DNA of 64,000 nt from Bacillus weihaiensis (GCF_001889165.1 NZ_CP016020.1:904501-968500), one strand, 5' to 3'; positions 25,598-35,057 are shown, numbered from the stretch's first letter. Numbers and translations are program-made. Notes: generated by a model from the sequence alone, not told the origin.

Positions 25598-27229
25598 ATG
25601 TCAAATCAGCTATTAAGAGGTACGTTCATATTAACGTTAGGTACATATATTTCAAGAATATTAGGAATGGTTTACTTAATTCCTTTTTTTGCGATGGTAG
25701 GCACAACAGGCGGAGGTTTATTCCAAACTGGTTATGCGCAGTATACAATTTTTCTGAGTATTGCAACGGCAGGGTTCCCAGCAGCCGTTTCAAAATTTGT
25801 GTCAAAATATAATGCGATGGGTGACTATCAAACAAGTAGGAGAATGTTTAAAGCAGGCATTGTTGTTATGCTAGGAACTGGGCTAATAGCATTTGGTCTT
25901 TTATACTTACTTGCACCTTGGTTAGCGGCAAGTGCGCTTGCTGATAAAGCGGTAAAAGGTGTTACCGTAGATGACGCTATTTTTGTTATCCGTATGGTTA
26001 GTTTAGCGCTGATCATTGTTCCTTTAATGAGTTTAATTCGCGGCTTTTTCCAGGGACATCAATCGATGGGTCCAACAGCCGTTTCACAGGTTATCGAGCA
26101 GCTTGTAAGAATTGTGTTTTTATTAGCAGCCACCTACCTAGTGTTAAATGTATTTGATGGAGGTATGGTGTTAGCTGTTGGGTATGCAACCTTTGCAGCA
26201 TTCGTAGGTGCAATCGGAGGGCTACTCGTTTTATTTGTCTATTGGGTAAGAAGAAAGCATACACTACTGGCGATTACAGGTGAGCAGATCGAGACAAAAA
26301 AAATCCCTTTAGGTGATATGTTTAAGGAAGTATTCCGTTATGCAGGTCCATTCGTATTTGTTGGCTTGGCAATCCCGATTTATGGCTACATTGATACGAA
26401 CACGTTCATGAAGGCGATGATTGCTGCTGGTAAGGATAAGGACCTTGCTTGGGAGATTTATTCGGTTTTACTTTTGTATGTGCCAAAGCTTGTTATGATT
26501 CCTGTGTCATTAGCAACAGCCTTTGGGTTAACGTTAATCCCGACCATTACGGAATCGTTCACAAGTAATAATCGTGCCTTACTTCATAAGCAAATAAACC
26601 AAACCTTTCAAATCATTATGTTACTTGTGTTACCAGCAGTCGTAGGGTTATCTGTCCTAGCGGGTCCTGCTTATTCTATCTTCTATTTCGGTGAAGCAGA
26701 AGAAATTGGGAAAGAGATTTTAATGTGGTATGCTCCAGTTGCCCTTTTATTCTCTTTATTTACTGTTAATGCAGCAATCTTACAAGGTATCAATAAGCAA
26801 AAGTTAGCTGTGATTAGCTTAGTGATTGGGATTATTGTGAAGCTTGTGTTGAACCCAAGCTTTATTCAGATGTATGGAGGAATTGGTTCGATTTTAGCAA
26901 CGGCAGCAGGCTATTCATTTTCTTTAATATATGGATTTGCCATGATAAAACGTCATGCAGGTTTTTCATTTAAATTATTAATGAAGCGTACAGTCCTTAT
27001 TACGATCCTTTGCTTATTTATGGGGCTGGCAGTATCTGTAACGCAATCAATCACATCTATCTTTCTAGATTATCATGTCAGTAGAATGCAGGCTGTCTTA
27101 ACAGCAGGAATTGCGATCATCATTGGAGCGGGTTCTTACCTTTACTTAGCTTACCGCTCACATTTACTTGAAAAGCTATTAGGAAATCGACTTACTCGAT
27201 TTTTGCCAAAAAGGAAATCAGTCGGATAG
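25598..27229 (+). CDS. ytgP: MOP-superfamily lipid II flippase (MurJ-type) YtgP
   Basis: The 543-residue protein has about 14 hydrophobic segments and begins LLRGTFILTLGTYISRILGM, the N-terminal helix of the SpoVB/YtgP/MurJ group within the MOP superfamily. B. subtilis YtgP (544 residues) was shown to act as a MurJ-type lipid II flippase. Charged residues within the first segments (R in YISRILG, R in ALIRGFFQ) are typical of MurJ-like proteins. The start has only a weak ribosome site (GAATGGTGAA). A clear terminator follows. Confidence 0.9.
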   Translation: MSNQLLRGTFILTLGTYISRILGMVYLIPFFAMVGTTGGGLFQTGYAQYTIFLSIATAGFPAAVSKFVSKYNAMGDYQTSRRMFKAGIVVMLGTGLIAFGLLYLLAPWLAASALADKAVKGVTVDDAIFVIRMVSLALIIVPLMSLIRGFFQGHQSMGPTAVSQVIEQLVRIVFLLAATYLVLNVFDGGMVLAVGYATFAAFVGAIGGLLVLFVYWVRRKHTLLAITGEQIETKKIPLGDMFKEVFRYAGPFVFVGLAIPIYGYIDTNTFMKAMIAAGKDKDLAWEIYSVLLLYVPKLVMIPVSLATAFGLTLIPTITESFTSNNRALLHKQINQTFQIIMLLVLPAVVGLSVLAGPAYSIFYFGEAEEIGKEILMWYAPVALLFSLFTVNAAILQGINKQKLAVISLVIGIIVKLVLNPSFIQMYGGIGSILATAAGYSFSLIYGFAMIKRHAGFSFKLLMKRTVLITILCLFMGLAVSVTQSITSIFLDYHVSRMQAVLTAGIAIIIGAGSYLYLAYRSHLLEKLLGNRLTRFLPKRKSVG

Positions 27230-27271
27230 AGTGTAACGTTCTATCTTGGTTAAAATAAGAATAGGAACATG

Positions 27272-27299
27272 AAAAACTCGGTGAAAGACCGAGTTTTTG
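27272..27299 (+). terminator. Terminator of ytgP
   Basis: AAAAACTCGGT (27272-27282) and ACCGAGTTTTT (27288-27298), an 11-bp perfect stem with a 5-base loop. Confidence 0.88.
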
Positions 27300-27478
27300 A
27301 CTTGTAGACAAGAAGAAATACAGAATGAATCAACTTATGCTCATTGTTAAGGCGTTCTTTCTATTTTGCTTACCAGAAATCGTTGCTTAAATGATGGCTG
27401 TATTTAATAAAATGGGATGTTAGATAGGAATAAAGTGGAAGATAGAGCCCTTCCAATAGGAAAAAGGAGTACGGATAA

Positions 27479-28207
27479 ATGAGAATTGATAAATTATTAG
27501 CAAATGTAGGATTTGGAACTCGAAAAGAAGTGAAAAAAATGCTAAAGACAGGCGTAGTGAAGGTAGAGGGTGAAGTCATTAAGGATCCGAAAACACACGT
27601 CAATCCTGAAGAGGATACTATTACAGTAAATGAAGACATCATTGAATATAAAGAATTTGTTTACTTGATCATGAATAAACCTGCTGGATATTTATCGGCA
27701 ACTGAGGATGAATACCAAGAAACGGTTCTGGACTTACTCGAAATGGGAGACGCTGTTTGCCAGCCATTCCCTGTAGGAAGATTGGATAAAGACACGGAAG
27801 GTCTATTGCTTTTAACCAATGATGGACAGCTTTCACATCAGCTCTTATCACCGAAAAAGCATGTTCCGAAAACCTATTATGCTACGATCCTAGGTGAAGT
27901 AACAGATCGCGACGTACAAGTATTTAAAACGGGAGTAGAGCTGGACGATGGTTATTTAACAAAGCCAGCCATTTTAGAAATCCTTCGATCTGGAGACGAA
28001 TCTGAAATTCATGTAACGATTACTGAAGGAAAGTATCATCAAGTAAAGAGAATGTTTGAATCAGTTGGTAAAAAGGTCACATATTTAAAACGAATTTCAA
28101 TGGGACCAATTAGGTTAGATGAAGAAGAATTAAAGACTGGGGAATATCGCGAATTAACAGAAGAGGAAATTGAAGAGCTACGAGCTGCTCAACCTATCCA
28201 ATTATAA
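27479..28207 (+). CDS. ytzG: RsuA-family 16S rRNA pseudouridine synthase
   Basis: The 242-residue protein has an N-terminal S4 RNA-binding domain (MRIDKLLANVGFGTRKEVKK, residues 1-50). The RsuA/RluB/E/F catalytic domain follows, with the active-site aspartate in PVGRLDKDTEGLLLLTND near residue 100 and a C-terminal EGKYHQVKRMFES motif near 180. It isomerises a specific uridine in rRNA, by analogy 16S U516 in RsuA. The ATG follows AAAAAGGAGTACGGATAA. The B. subtilis counterpart at this position is, from memory, YtzG. Confidence 0.9.
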   Translation: MRIDKLLANVGFGTRKEVKKMLKTGVVKVEGEVIKDPKTHVNPEEDTITVNEDIIEYKEFVYLIMNKPAGYLSATEDEYQETVLDLLEMGDAVCQPFPVGRLDKDTEGLLLLTNDGQLSHQLLSPKKHVPKTYYATILGEVTDRDVQVFKTGVELDDGYLTKPAILEILRSGDESEIHVTITEGKYHQVKRMFESVGKKVTYLKRISMGPIRLDEEELKTGEYRELTEEEIEELRAAQPIQL

Positions 28208-28227
28208 AATTATTTCAATCAAAAAAG

Positions 28228-28258
28228 AGGAACCTTTCATTTAGGAAGGTTCCTTTTA
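28228..28258 (+). terminator. Terminator of the pseudouridine synthase gene
   Basis: AGGAACCTT (28228-28236) pairs with AAGGTTCCT (28246-28254), followed by a T-run. Confidence 0.82.
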
Positions 28259-28291
28259 TGTATTTTACGAATAGATAAAAATTATTTGTAT

Positions 28292-28513
28292 TTAAGATGT
28301 CATCTTTACTTTTTTATTTGTAGTTGCCCATTTACCTCTCGTTGGGCTGTGAACCAAATCGTTGTATGCTAATACATTTAGATCACGTTGAATGGTTCTA
28401 GGTGTAATACCAAATTCGTCAACGAGCTGTTGAGTTGTAACAGTTCCTCGCTCGCTAATAAACATGTAGACTGATTTTATTCTGGTTAGCATACGGTTTG
28501 TTGAAGGTTTCAA
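28292..28513 (-). CDS. ytzE: DeoR-type HTH regulator YtzE
   Basis: The 73-residue protein is a stand-alone DeoR-type winged helix: MLTRIKSVYMFI, then TTQQLVDEFGITPRTIQRDL (recognition helix, residues about 30-50) and LVHSPTRGKW (wing). The TTG start at 28513 follows AAGGAGTGG at 6 bases and gives the N-terminus KPSTNRML seen in B. subtilis YtzE. It lacks the ligand-binding domain of full DeoR proteins. Its targets are unknown; divergent ythPQ is a natural candidate. Confidence 0.85.
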   Translation of the reverse strand: MKPSTNRMLTRIKSVYMFISERGTVTTQQLVDEFGITPRTIQRDLNVLAYNDLVHSPTRGKWATTNKKVKMTS

Positions 28514-28949
28514 AAAACCACTCCTTATCGTTTGATCGCACTGGCAATGCCTACTACAACCTTTCGATGACTGCAACTTCAGATGTCATTTCATACATAT
28601 TTAGTTCTACGGTAAAACGTTACAACAATATTTTACACGATTTCGACACTTACAATCCAGAAAAAAGTTTTAATTTACACAATATTAACATTTTAACCTA
28701 GTAAAAAACCAGTGATTTGTAAGAATTTGAACCTATTTGAACCAAACTCCTAGCAAAACCCCTATTGTTTTTAACATGGTGAACCTAAAATTCTGGTGAA
28801 GAAAGTAAGTATGAACGTGTATGTACTCTGTATAGTAAATCTATATGATTTGTATTTTGAATACTATGACAATTTCATGAAATTCTTTAGAAATTTTTGA
28901 AACCCTTGCATGTTTATTTACGTACATACAATTATATGGAGGAGATATT
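28514..28949. other. Intergenic region with direct repeats between ytzE and ythP
   Basis: No gene is visible in this 436-bp AT-rich gap. It contains a tandem direct repeat, ATTTGAACC at 28725-28733 and again at 28735-28743, one helical turn apart, and a further TGAACC at 28780-28785. These could bind a small winged-helix protein such as YtzE. No clear sigma-A promoter for ythP can be chosen. Confidence 0.5.
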
Positions 28950-29651
28950 ATGGAATTAGTAGATATTAACATACACTCTGCGGGATATGATGAACAATCA
29001 CCAATCATACATCAAATCGAGTTCTCTATACAAAAGGGAGAATTGGTTGGATTAATAGGTCCCAATGGTGCTGGGAAAAGTACAACCATTAAAACCCTTT
29101 TAGGGGTTATTCAATATATGAAAGGAAATGTCAGGTGGGGTGACACGACGAGCTATGCCTACATCCCTGAAAGACCTATATTCTATGATCATCTTACTTT
29201 ATGGGAGCATTTAGATTTAGTAGCTTCCATTCATGATATCGGGGATGAGACATTGAATGAAAGAGCAAGTAAATATCTTCATGCTTTTCGTATGGAGAAA
29301 GTAAAGGATCAATTCCCTTCTAGCTTTTCTAAAGGGATGCAACAAAAAGCGATGATTATTCAAGCTCTCCTAATAAAGCCTCACATCTATATAGTGGACG
29401 AACCCTTTATAGGATTAGATCCTGGAGCAATTAAAATGTTTTTGGAGGTAATGGAGGAAGAAAAACGGCGTGGAGCAGGGATATTAATGTGTACACATGT
29501 ACTTGATACAGCTGAAAAAATATGTGATCGTTTTCTTCTTGTTTCAGAAGGATCTATTGTAGCGGAAGGAACGCTTACCGAAATCCAAGTCAAAAGTGGG
29601 GAAGAAAATGGTTCCCTTCTAGATTGCTTTCACGTCTTAACGGAAGGATAG
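28950..29651 (+). CDS. ythP: ABC transporter ATP-binding protein YthP
   Basis: The 233-residue ATPase has Walker A GLIGPNGAGKSTT near residue 34, a modified signature SSFSKGMQQKAMIIQALL near 125, and Walker B IYIVDEPFIGLDPGA near 150. The signature FSKGMQQK resembles the EcsA-type exporters. It is encoded 8 bp before the EcsB-like permease YthQ, so the two form one transporter. Substrate unknown. ATG follows TATGGAGGAGATATT. Confidence 0.88.
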   Translation: MELVDINIHSAGYDEQSPIIHQIEFSIQKGELVGLIGPNGAGKSTTIKTLLGVIQYMKGNVRWGDTTSYAYIPERPIFYDHLTLWEHLDLVASIHDIGDETLNERASKYLHAFRMEKVKDQFPSSFSKGMQQKAMIIQALLIKPHIYIVDEPFIGLDPGAIKMFLEVMEEEKRRGAGILMCTHVLDTAEKICDRFLLVSEGSIVAEGTLTEIQVKSGEENGSLLDCFHVLTEG

Positions 29652-29659
29652 AATGAAAA

Positions 29660-30811
29660 ATGAACGGGTATAAAGTATGGTTTACAAGATTGCGAGCGGA
29701 TTGGAACTATCAAAAAAAGATCCTGCTATCCATTATGGATTGGACAGTCCTTCTTTATGTATTCCTTCCAGCTTTACTCTTATTGAGTAAGTTTTACCTA
29801 TTGTGGTGGGAGGTGCAACCGATTTGGTTGGATCAAGTACCTCTCCTGTTCTATTTTATTGTGTGCTATTTTCTCAGTTTAGGAGGGGAAATTCGACTAT
29901 TTATGGAAGACGCGGACCAGCTGTATCTCTTGCAGCATCGAAGAAAGGTATTTCAACTAAGGAGCGGAGGTACTGCTTACTCTATCCTTATAATTAGTTT
30001 AAAATGGGGATTTCTTGCGCTCCTTTTGTTACCGTTAACACATCATTTTATACAATTTAGTTTGATTAACTATAGCCTCTATATCGTCTATATGTTTAGT
30101 CATAATCTCTTTTTTACAGCCTGGAGACAAGAAATCTACACACATAAACTAATAAAGAAAATGGGCATTTATTTTGCACTGATTCTATCAACTGGTGGTC
30201 TCACCTATTTCCTTTTGACGCAAAATGATTATGTCCTTTTGATTACTTTTTCAGTTATTTATTTATTGATTTCATGGATAAAGCTATCAAGATATATTGA
30301 ACAACATCAGTCCTTCTTTTTCGACGTAGAGAAAGAACAGAAGTGCAAAATGAGGTTTTCTACATTTATTTTTACCGTCAATCCTGAGATTCATATGCCA
30401 CAAGTTAAAAAAACACCTAAGTCTACTTCTTTTCTATGGAGATATTCCCAGAGGATTTTTCATAAAAGAACACCCATAAATGGAGTCACCGAGATGTTCA
30501 TCAAATCGTTTTTTCGTGATAAGTCAACCTTACTAAATTACGTTAGGCTTGTCTTTACCACCGGGGTTTTAATTGCTCTTACTCCGATCTGGTTAAAGTG
30601 GATCATTTGTATGGCCTTTTGGCTCTTTTTCAAGCAATGGTTCGCTCTTCTATTTGAAGAAAAGGTACAGAAAAATCCATATCTCTTAATAGCTTATCGA
30701 AAAAAGGGTGATACGTTCCTAGCTCAGAAGAAATGCGAATCACTCTTTATTCTACCTGGAGTTGGTCCCCTTCTTTTGCTAACGATCGTTATGACATTTT
30801 TTCAACTTTAA
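29660..30811 (+). CDS. ythQ: ABC transporter permease YthQ (EcsB-like)
   Basis: The 383-residue protein has six or more hydrophobic segments and an N-terminal basic cytoplasmic region (WFTRLRADWNYQKKILL), as in EcsB-family permeases. EcsAB in B. subtilis affects protein secretion and intramembrane proteolysis; YthPQ is its paralogue with no known substrate. The weak ribosome site GGAAGGATAGAATG precedes the start. Length is close to B. subtilis YthQ. No terminator is obvious before map. Confidence 0.85.
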   Translation: MNGYKVWFTRLRADWNYQKKILLSIMDWTVLLYVFLPALLLLSKFYLLWWEVQPIWLDQVPLLFYFIVCYFLSLGGEIRLFMEDADQLYLLQHRRKVFQLRSGGTAYSILIISLKWGFLALLLLPLTHHFIQFSLINYSLYIVYMFSHNLFFTAWRQEIYTHKLIKKMGIYFALILSTGGLTYFLLTQNDYVLLITFSVIYLLISWIKLSRYIEQHQSFFFDVEKEQKCKMRFSTFIFTVNPEIHMPQVKKTPKSTSFLWRYSQRIFHKRTPINGVTEMFIKSFFRDKSTLLNYVRLVFTTGVLIALTPIWLKWIICMAFWLFFKQWFALLFEEKVQKNPYLLIAYRKKGDTFLAQKKCESLFILPGVGPLLLLTIVMTFFQL

Positions 30812-30903
30812 GGTTTTAGTCTTCCTTTCTTTCATTGGTTTTCATGTTATGGTACTCTTTTGCATATATAGATGAGAATGAGTAGTAATGGAGGTTAGGT
30901 TGA

Positions 30904-31653
30904 TTGATTATCTTAAAAAGTACACGTGAAATTGAACTCATGCGTAAAGCAGGTCAGCTGTTGGCAAACTGTCATAAAGAAATAGCAAGTATGATTAAGC
31001 CAGGTGTAACAACTTTGGAAATTGATGCATTTGTTGATGCTTATTTAGCAAAGCATGGAGCAAAACCAGAGCAGAAGGGGTACAAAGGGTATCAATATGC
31101 TACGTGTGCGTCTATAAACGATGAAATTTGTCATGGGTTTCCTAGGAAACAACCTTTAAAAAAAGGGGATATTGTGACCATTGATATGGTCGTTAACTTA
31201 AATGGTGCTCTAGCAGATTCAGCTTGGACATATCCAGTTGGTGAGGTGTCGAAAGAAGCTTCAAGATTGTTAGAAGTCACGGAAGAAGCCCTTAACAAAG
31301 CTATTGAGCAGTCTGTAATTGGAAATCGTGTTGGGGATATAGGACACGCAATACAATCATATGTAGAGGCAGAAGGGCTGTCTGTCGTGCGAGATTTTAC
31401 AGGACATGGAATAGGGGAGACGATACATGAGGCTCCAACTATTTTACACTATGGCGAACCAAATAAGGGAATTCGTATAAAAGAAGGAATGGTCTTTACA
31501 ATTGAGCCAATGGTCAACATCGGCTCGTGGAAATCAAAAATGGATGATAACCGATGGACAGCAAGAACCATTGATGGGAGCCTTTCAGCCCAATATGAGC
31601 ATACTATTGCCATAACGAAGGATGGTCCAATGATTTTAACAAAACAAGCTTAA
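30904..31653 (+). CDS. map: Type I methionine aminopeptidase
   Basis: The 249-residue enzyme has the five metal ligands of type I methionine aminopeptidase in order: Asp in VTIDMVVNLNG near residue 96, Asp in GALADSAWTY near 106, His in GHGIGETIHE near 170, Glu in TIEPMV near 203, and Glu in SAQYEHTIAI near 234. It removes the initiator methionine from new proteins. The TTG start at 30904 is 10 bases after TGGAGG. Bacillus genomes often have two such genes; this one lies away from the ribosomal-protein operon, so it is probably the second paralogue. Confidence 0.93.
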   Translation: MIILKSTREIELMRKAGQLLANCHKEIASMIKPGVTTLEIDAFVDAYLAKHGAKPEQKGYKGYQYATCASINDEICHGFPRKQPLKKGDIVTIDMVVNLNGALADSAWTYPVGEVSKEASRLLEVTEEALNKAIEQSVIGNRVGDIGHAIQSYVEAEGLSVVRDFTGHGIGETIHEAPTILHYGEPNKGIRIKEGMVFTIEPMVNIGSWKSKMDDNRWTARTIDGSLSAQYEHTIAITKDGPMILTKQA

Positions 31654-31748
31654 GAGTGAGTAAAATACTTAGGATGCCAAAAAAGCTAATCACAAACTAA
31701 GCTAACCCGTTCGGTTGGTAGGAGAAAAATTAAAGTGAGATAACTTTT

Positions 31749-31788
31749 GGAGATGTAATTAGCACACTAATTCTCATCTCCATTTTTT
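31749..31788 (+). terminator. Terminator of map
   Basis: GGAGATG (31749-31755) pairs with CATCTCC (31775-31781), with an inner ATTAG/CTAAT stem, followed by a T-run. Confidence 0.85.
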
Positions 31789-31835
31789 ATTTTTAGATCA
31801 ACGTTTAATAGTAATATTGAGTATTTTAACAGTAC

Positions 31836-31899
31836 AGTTAGCAATATGTTTAACACAGTAATTATCAACCATGAATGAATTTATTCACGATTGCTAACT
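31836..31899. other. Widely spaced inverted repeat in the map-purine permease gap
   Basis: AGTTAGCAAT (31836-31845) is perfectly inverted as ATTGCTAACT (31890-31899), and GATTG...CAATC occurs further on. The rest of the 388-bp gap holds two terminators and no gene. Meaning unknown; it may be a decayed palindromic element. Confidence 0.4.
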
Positions 31900-31947
31900 A
31901 GCGATTAACAATCGTATGCATAAACAATACAGGTAGGGACAAAGAAT

Positions 31948-31990
31948 AAAACCCGAACGATATGGGAGATTTCCATATCGTTCGGGTTTC
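31948..31990. terminator. Strong terminator of the purine permease gene
   Basis: Arms 31948-31964 and 31973-31989 (core ACCCGAACGATATGG / CCATATCGTTCGGGT) pair perfectly over 17 bp with an 8-base loop; A-run and T-run flank it, so it can work in both directions. Confidence 0.9.
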
Positions 31991-32041
31991 TCATTTGCCT
32001 CTTTTAGCTTATTTCGTTAAAATAACCATTTATTTTAGGAA

Positions 32042-33343
32042 TTAATGTCCGAAGAATGCCAATTGAATAAAGAATAGGACAGCAAAGATATAAACGAAAA
32101 GGTGAACTTCCTTCCATTTTCCTTTTGCTATTTTCATTAATGGATAAGAAATAAATCCTAATGCAATTCCTGTTGCAATACTAGATGTTAAAGGCATACT
32201 TAAAACAACTAAAAATGCTGGGAATGCTTCATCAAGCTCTTTCCAGTTAATTTCTGCTATAGCACCCATCATCAAGCTTCCAACAATGATCAGTGCAGGT
32301 GCAGTAATTGCGGATATACCTGATACAGCGCCAATTAAAGGACTAAACAGCAAAGTGAATCCGAATAAAACAGAAACAGTTAACGTTGTTAGACCAGTTC
32401 TTCCTCCGGCTGCAACACCAGCTGAGGATTCAATATAGGCACTAGTAGGGCTTGTTCCGAACATTGCTCCTACTGTTGTTGCTGCTGAATCAGCTAATAA
32501 AGCCGTTCTCGCTCTTGGTAATTCATTTCCTCTCATTAACCCAGCTTGCTGAGCCACACCAATCATCGTCCCAGTTGTATCAAAGATAGTTACCAATAAG
32601 AAAGAAAACACTACCGCGTATAATCCGTGGGAAATTACATCACCAATCGCTACGAAAGGATTTGTAATGATTAAGCCTTCGGGTAAACTAGGCAAAGAAA
32701 AGACTCCTTGATGAAATTCTAATTCCCCTGTGAAGTAAGCAATTAAGCCTGTAATCACCATACCTATAAATAAAGCACCATGTACATTTAAGCTCATTAA
32801 CACTAATGTAACGGCTAATCCAATTAATGCAAGAATAACAGATGGAGAATGAAGATCTCCTAAAGCAACTAGATTGTTAGGATCAGCTGTTACTATACCT
32901 GTTAGACGTAATCCGATAAAAGCGATAAATAGACCAATTCCTGCAGTAATTCCGTGTTTTAAATTACTAGGTATTGCTTCTATTAATTTTTTTCTAAAAG
33001 GAGTCAAAGATAAAATAACAAATAAAATACCTGCGATAAATACAGCAGAAAATGCTGTTGTATAGGTGATGTTTTCGTTTGCTCCAACAACAGAATAAGC
33101 AAAATAAGCGTTTAGTCCCATACCAGGAGCTATCGCGATAGGATAATTTGCAGCTAAAGCCATCCATAATGTACCGATGATTGTAGCGATAATCGTTGCT
33201 GTAAATACTTGATCAAATGGAACACCAGCATCTGCTAAAATAATTGGGTTAACTACAACGATATAAACCATAGTAAGGAAGGTTGTAATCCCTGCAATTA
33301 TTTCTGTTCGCACATTCGTGTTGTTTTCTGCTAATTTAAACAT
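32042..33343 (-). CDS. pbuO: NCS2/AzgA-type purine permease (guanine/hypoxanthine), YtiP/PbuO
   Basis: The 433-residue protein has about 12-14 hydrophobic segments. It shows AzgA-family stretches such as AGITTFLTMVYIVVVNP near residue 15, GMGLNAYFAYSV near 85, and FGTSPTSAYIESSAGVAAGG near 300. AzgA members take up guanine, hypoxanthine or adenine with protons. By position next to ytjP it corresponds to B. subtilis YtiP/PbuO. The ATG at 33343 follows TGGAGGTACAT; 24 upstream in-frame codons would cover the promoter. Candidate PurR boxes lie over its promoter, consistent with purine control. Confidence 0.9.
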   Translation of the reverse strand: MFKLAENNTNVRTEIIAGITTFLTMVYIVVVNPIILADAGVPFDQVFTATIIATIIGTLWMALAANYPIAIAPGMGLNAYFAYSVVGANENITYTTAFSAVFIAGILFVILSLTPFRKKLIEAIPSNLKHGITAGIGLFIAFIGLRLTGIVTADPNNLVALGDLHSPSVILALIGLAVTLVLMSLNVHGALFIGMVITGLIAYFTGELEFHQGVFSLPSLPEGLIITNPFVAIGDVISHGLYAVVFSFLLVTIFDTTGTMIGVAQQAGLMRGNELPRARTALLADSAATTVGAMFGTSPTSAYIESSAGVAAGGRTGLTTLTVSVLFGFTLLFSPLIGAVSGISAITAPALIIVGSLMMGAIAEINWKELDEAFPAFLVVLSMPLTSSIATGIALGFISYPLMKIAKGKWKEVHLFVYIFAVLFFIQLAFFGH

Positions 33344-33357
33344 ATGTACCTCCATTT

Positions 33358-33415
33358 TTTTACGAACGTTATTCAAAACCTTATTAATAATATTCGTTTT
33401 TAAGCCTAATTGCAA
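33358..33415 (-). promoter_or_regulatory. Promoter and candidate PurR boxes of the purine permease gene
   Basis: On the minus strand TTGCAA (33415-33410), 17 bases, then TATTAT (33392-33387) form a promoter. Two PurBox-like 13-mers facing each other overlap or follow it: AAAAACGAATATT (minus strand, 33401-33389) and TTTTACGAACGTT (plus strand, 33358-33370), separated by 18 bp. Each has the central CGAA and a few mismatches to the consensus AWWWCCGAACWWT. B. subtilis pbuO is known to be PurR-regulated. No purine riboswitch is seen. Confidence 0.5.
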
Positions 33416-33585
33416 GTGATTTGGATAAATTAATCGGTGGTTATTTTAAAAAAGGACAGAAATTTTCTAGGAAACGCTTAAAGGTCATTCAGTATAACTA
33501 GGTTAACCTTTTTAAGCTCATCCTATTTTTATGGTATCTTATAAGTAGATTTTATAAGGACTTATTTTTGTAGGAGGATACATAG

Positions 33586-34980
33586 ATGAATTGGGTTGAA
33601 AAAGTAGAAAAGGTCAAGGGAGAATTAGTTCAGGATACACAAGCTTTCTTGCAAATAAAGAGTGTATTGGAAGAGGAAACAGCTTCAGAGGGAGCGCCAT
33701 TTGGTGAAGGGATTAATAAAGCCTTTACTCATTTACTAGAATTAGGTGAGAAAGAAGGCTTTACGACAAAGAATCTCGATGGATTCGCGGGTCATATTGA
33801 ATTAAAAGGCAGTGGAGATGAAGTGCTCGGTATTCTATGCCATGTAGATGTTGTACCTGAGGGTGATGGATGGACAAGTGATCCCTATCGTGCAGAGATA
33901 AGAGATGGGAAAATTTTTGCACGTGGTGCAATGGATGATAAAGGTCCAACAATCGCTGCCTTCTATGCAATGAAAATTGTAAAAGAGCTTGGTGTTCCTT
34001 TATCTAAAAATGTCAGAATGATTATAGGAACAGATGAAGAAAGTGATTGGCGTTGTGTAGATCATTATTTTAAACATGAAAAAATGCCAGAAATGGGCTT
34101 TGCTCCTGATGCGGATTTCCCGATTATTTTTGCTGAAAAAGGAATTATTGATTTGAATTTAGAACAACAGCTTGTAAAAAAAGAAGAAGCAGCACTTCAA
34201 CTAGTTTCCTTTGAATCCGGAAGAAGATACAATATGGTTCCTGACTTTGCTAAAGCAACAGTGAGGGTAAATGGTGATGTAGCAGAATTGGAACAATCAT
34301 TTTACTCGTACTTGAAAAACGTGAAAATAAATGGTCAAGTGAACAAACTTGGAGATGAAATTGAGTTCATGATCGAAGGAGTTTCTGCACATGCCATGGA
34401 GCCTAATAATGGAATCAATGCGGGTGTTTTATTGGCTACATTTTTAGCAGATGCCAACCTTGATGACAATGGTCGTGCCTACGTTATGACTATTAAACAA
34501 TGTTTCCATAATGATACGAGAGGAAATCAAATCGGGATTGCCTATAAAGATGATATAAGTGGAGAATTGACTGTAAATGCAGGGGTTATGCATTATCAAG
34601 AAGAAGAAATTGGAAAAATAGGTGTAAATATTCGATACCCTGTTACGGGAGATTCAGAGAAGATAAAAAAAGGCTTCATATCGATAGAAGGATTTGAAGT
34701 AACAGATTTTAATGACTCACCACCACATCATGTAGAGGAAAACTCTCCATTGATTCAAACGTTAAGCAAAGTGTATGAGGAACAAACGGGTGAGAAAGCG
34801 GAGTTAATTGCAATTGGTGGCGGTACATATGCACGATCACTAGAAGCAGGTGTTGCATTTGGACCGTTGTTTCCAGGTAGACCTGATGTAGCACATCAAA
34901 AAGATGAATACATACACATTGAAGATCTTATTAAGGCAACAGCAATTTATGCTCAAGCTATTTATGAATTAGCAAAATAA
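33586..34980 (+). CDS. ytjP: Dipeptidase PepV-like, M20 family (YtjP)
   Basis: The 464-residue metallopeptidase has the M20 zinc ligands in order: His-Asp in ILCHVDVVPEGDGW near residue 86, Asp in RGAMDDKGPT near 118, paired acidic residues in IIGTDEESDWR near 154, and a C-terminal histidine in GRPDVAHQKDE near 440. It is the length of PepV-type dipeptidases and cleaves dipeptides with an unblocked N-terminus. The start follows GTAGGAGGATACATAG. It is divergent from the purine permease gene, as expected for ytiP-ytjP. Confidence 0.9.
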   Translation: MNWVEKVEKVKGELVQDTQAFLQIKSVLEEETASEGAPFGEGINKAFTHLLELGEKEGFTTKNLDGFAGHIELKGSGDEVLGILCHVDVVPEGDGWTSDPYRAEIRDGKIFARGAMDDKGPTIAAFYAMKIVKELGVPLSKNVRMIIGTDEESDWRCVDHYFKHEKMPEMGFAPDADFPIIFAEKGIIDLNLEQQLVKKEEAALQLVSFESGRRYNMVPDFAKATVRVNGDVAELEQSFYSYLKNVKINGQVNKLGDEIEFMIEGVSAHAMEPNNGINAGVLLATFLADANLDDNGRAYVMTIKQCFHNDTRGNQIGIAYKDDISGELTVNAGVMHYQEEEIGKIGVNIRYPVTGDSEKIKKGFISIEGFEVTDFNDSPPHHVEENSPLIQTLSKVYEEQTGEKAELIAIGGGTYARSLEAGVAFGPLFPGRPDVAHQKDEYIHIEDLIKATAIYAQAIYELAK

Positions 34981-35057
34981 TAATAACTCTATTCGTTTTA
35001 ACGCGGGTATGAGGTCATAAAGGTACTAAATGTGGTAGGATAAAATATGGAAAGATA

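Noticed and set aside
33416-33585. Possible purine riboswitch before the permease gene
   Set aside because: None of the conserved core elements of the purine aptamer could be found on the minus strand; PurR-like boxes fit better.
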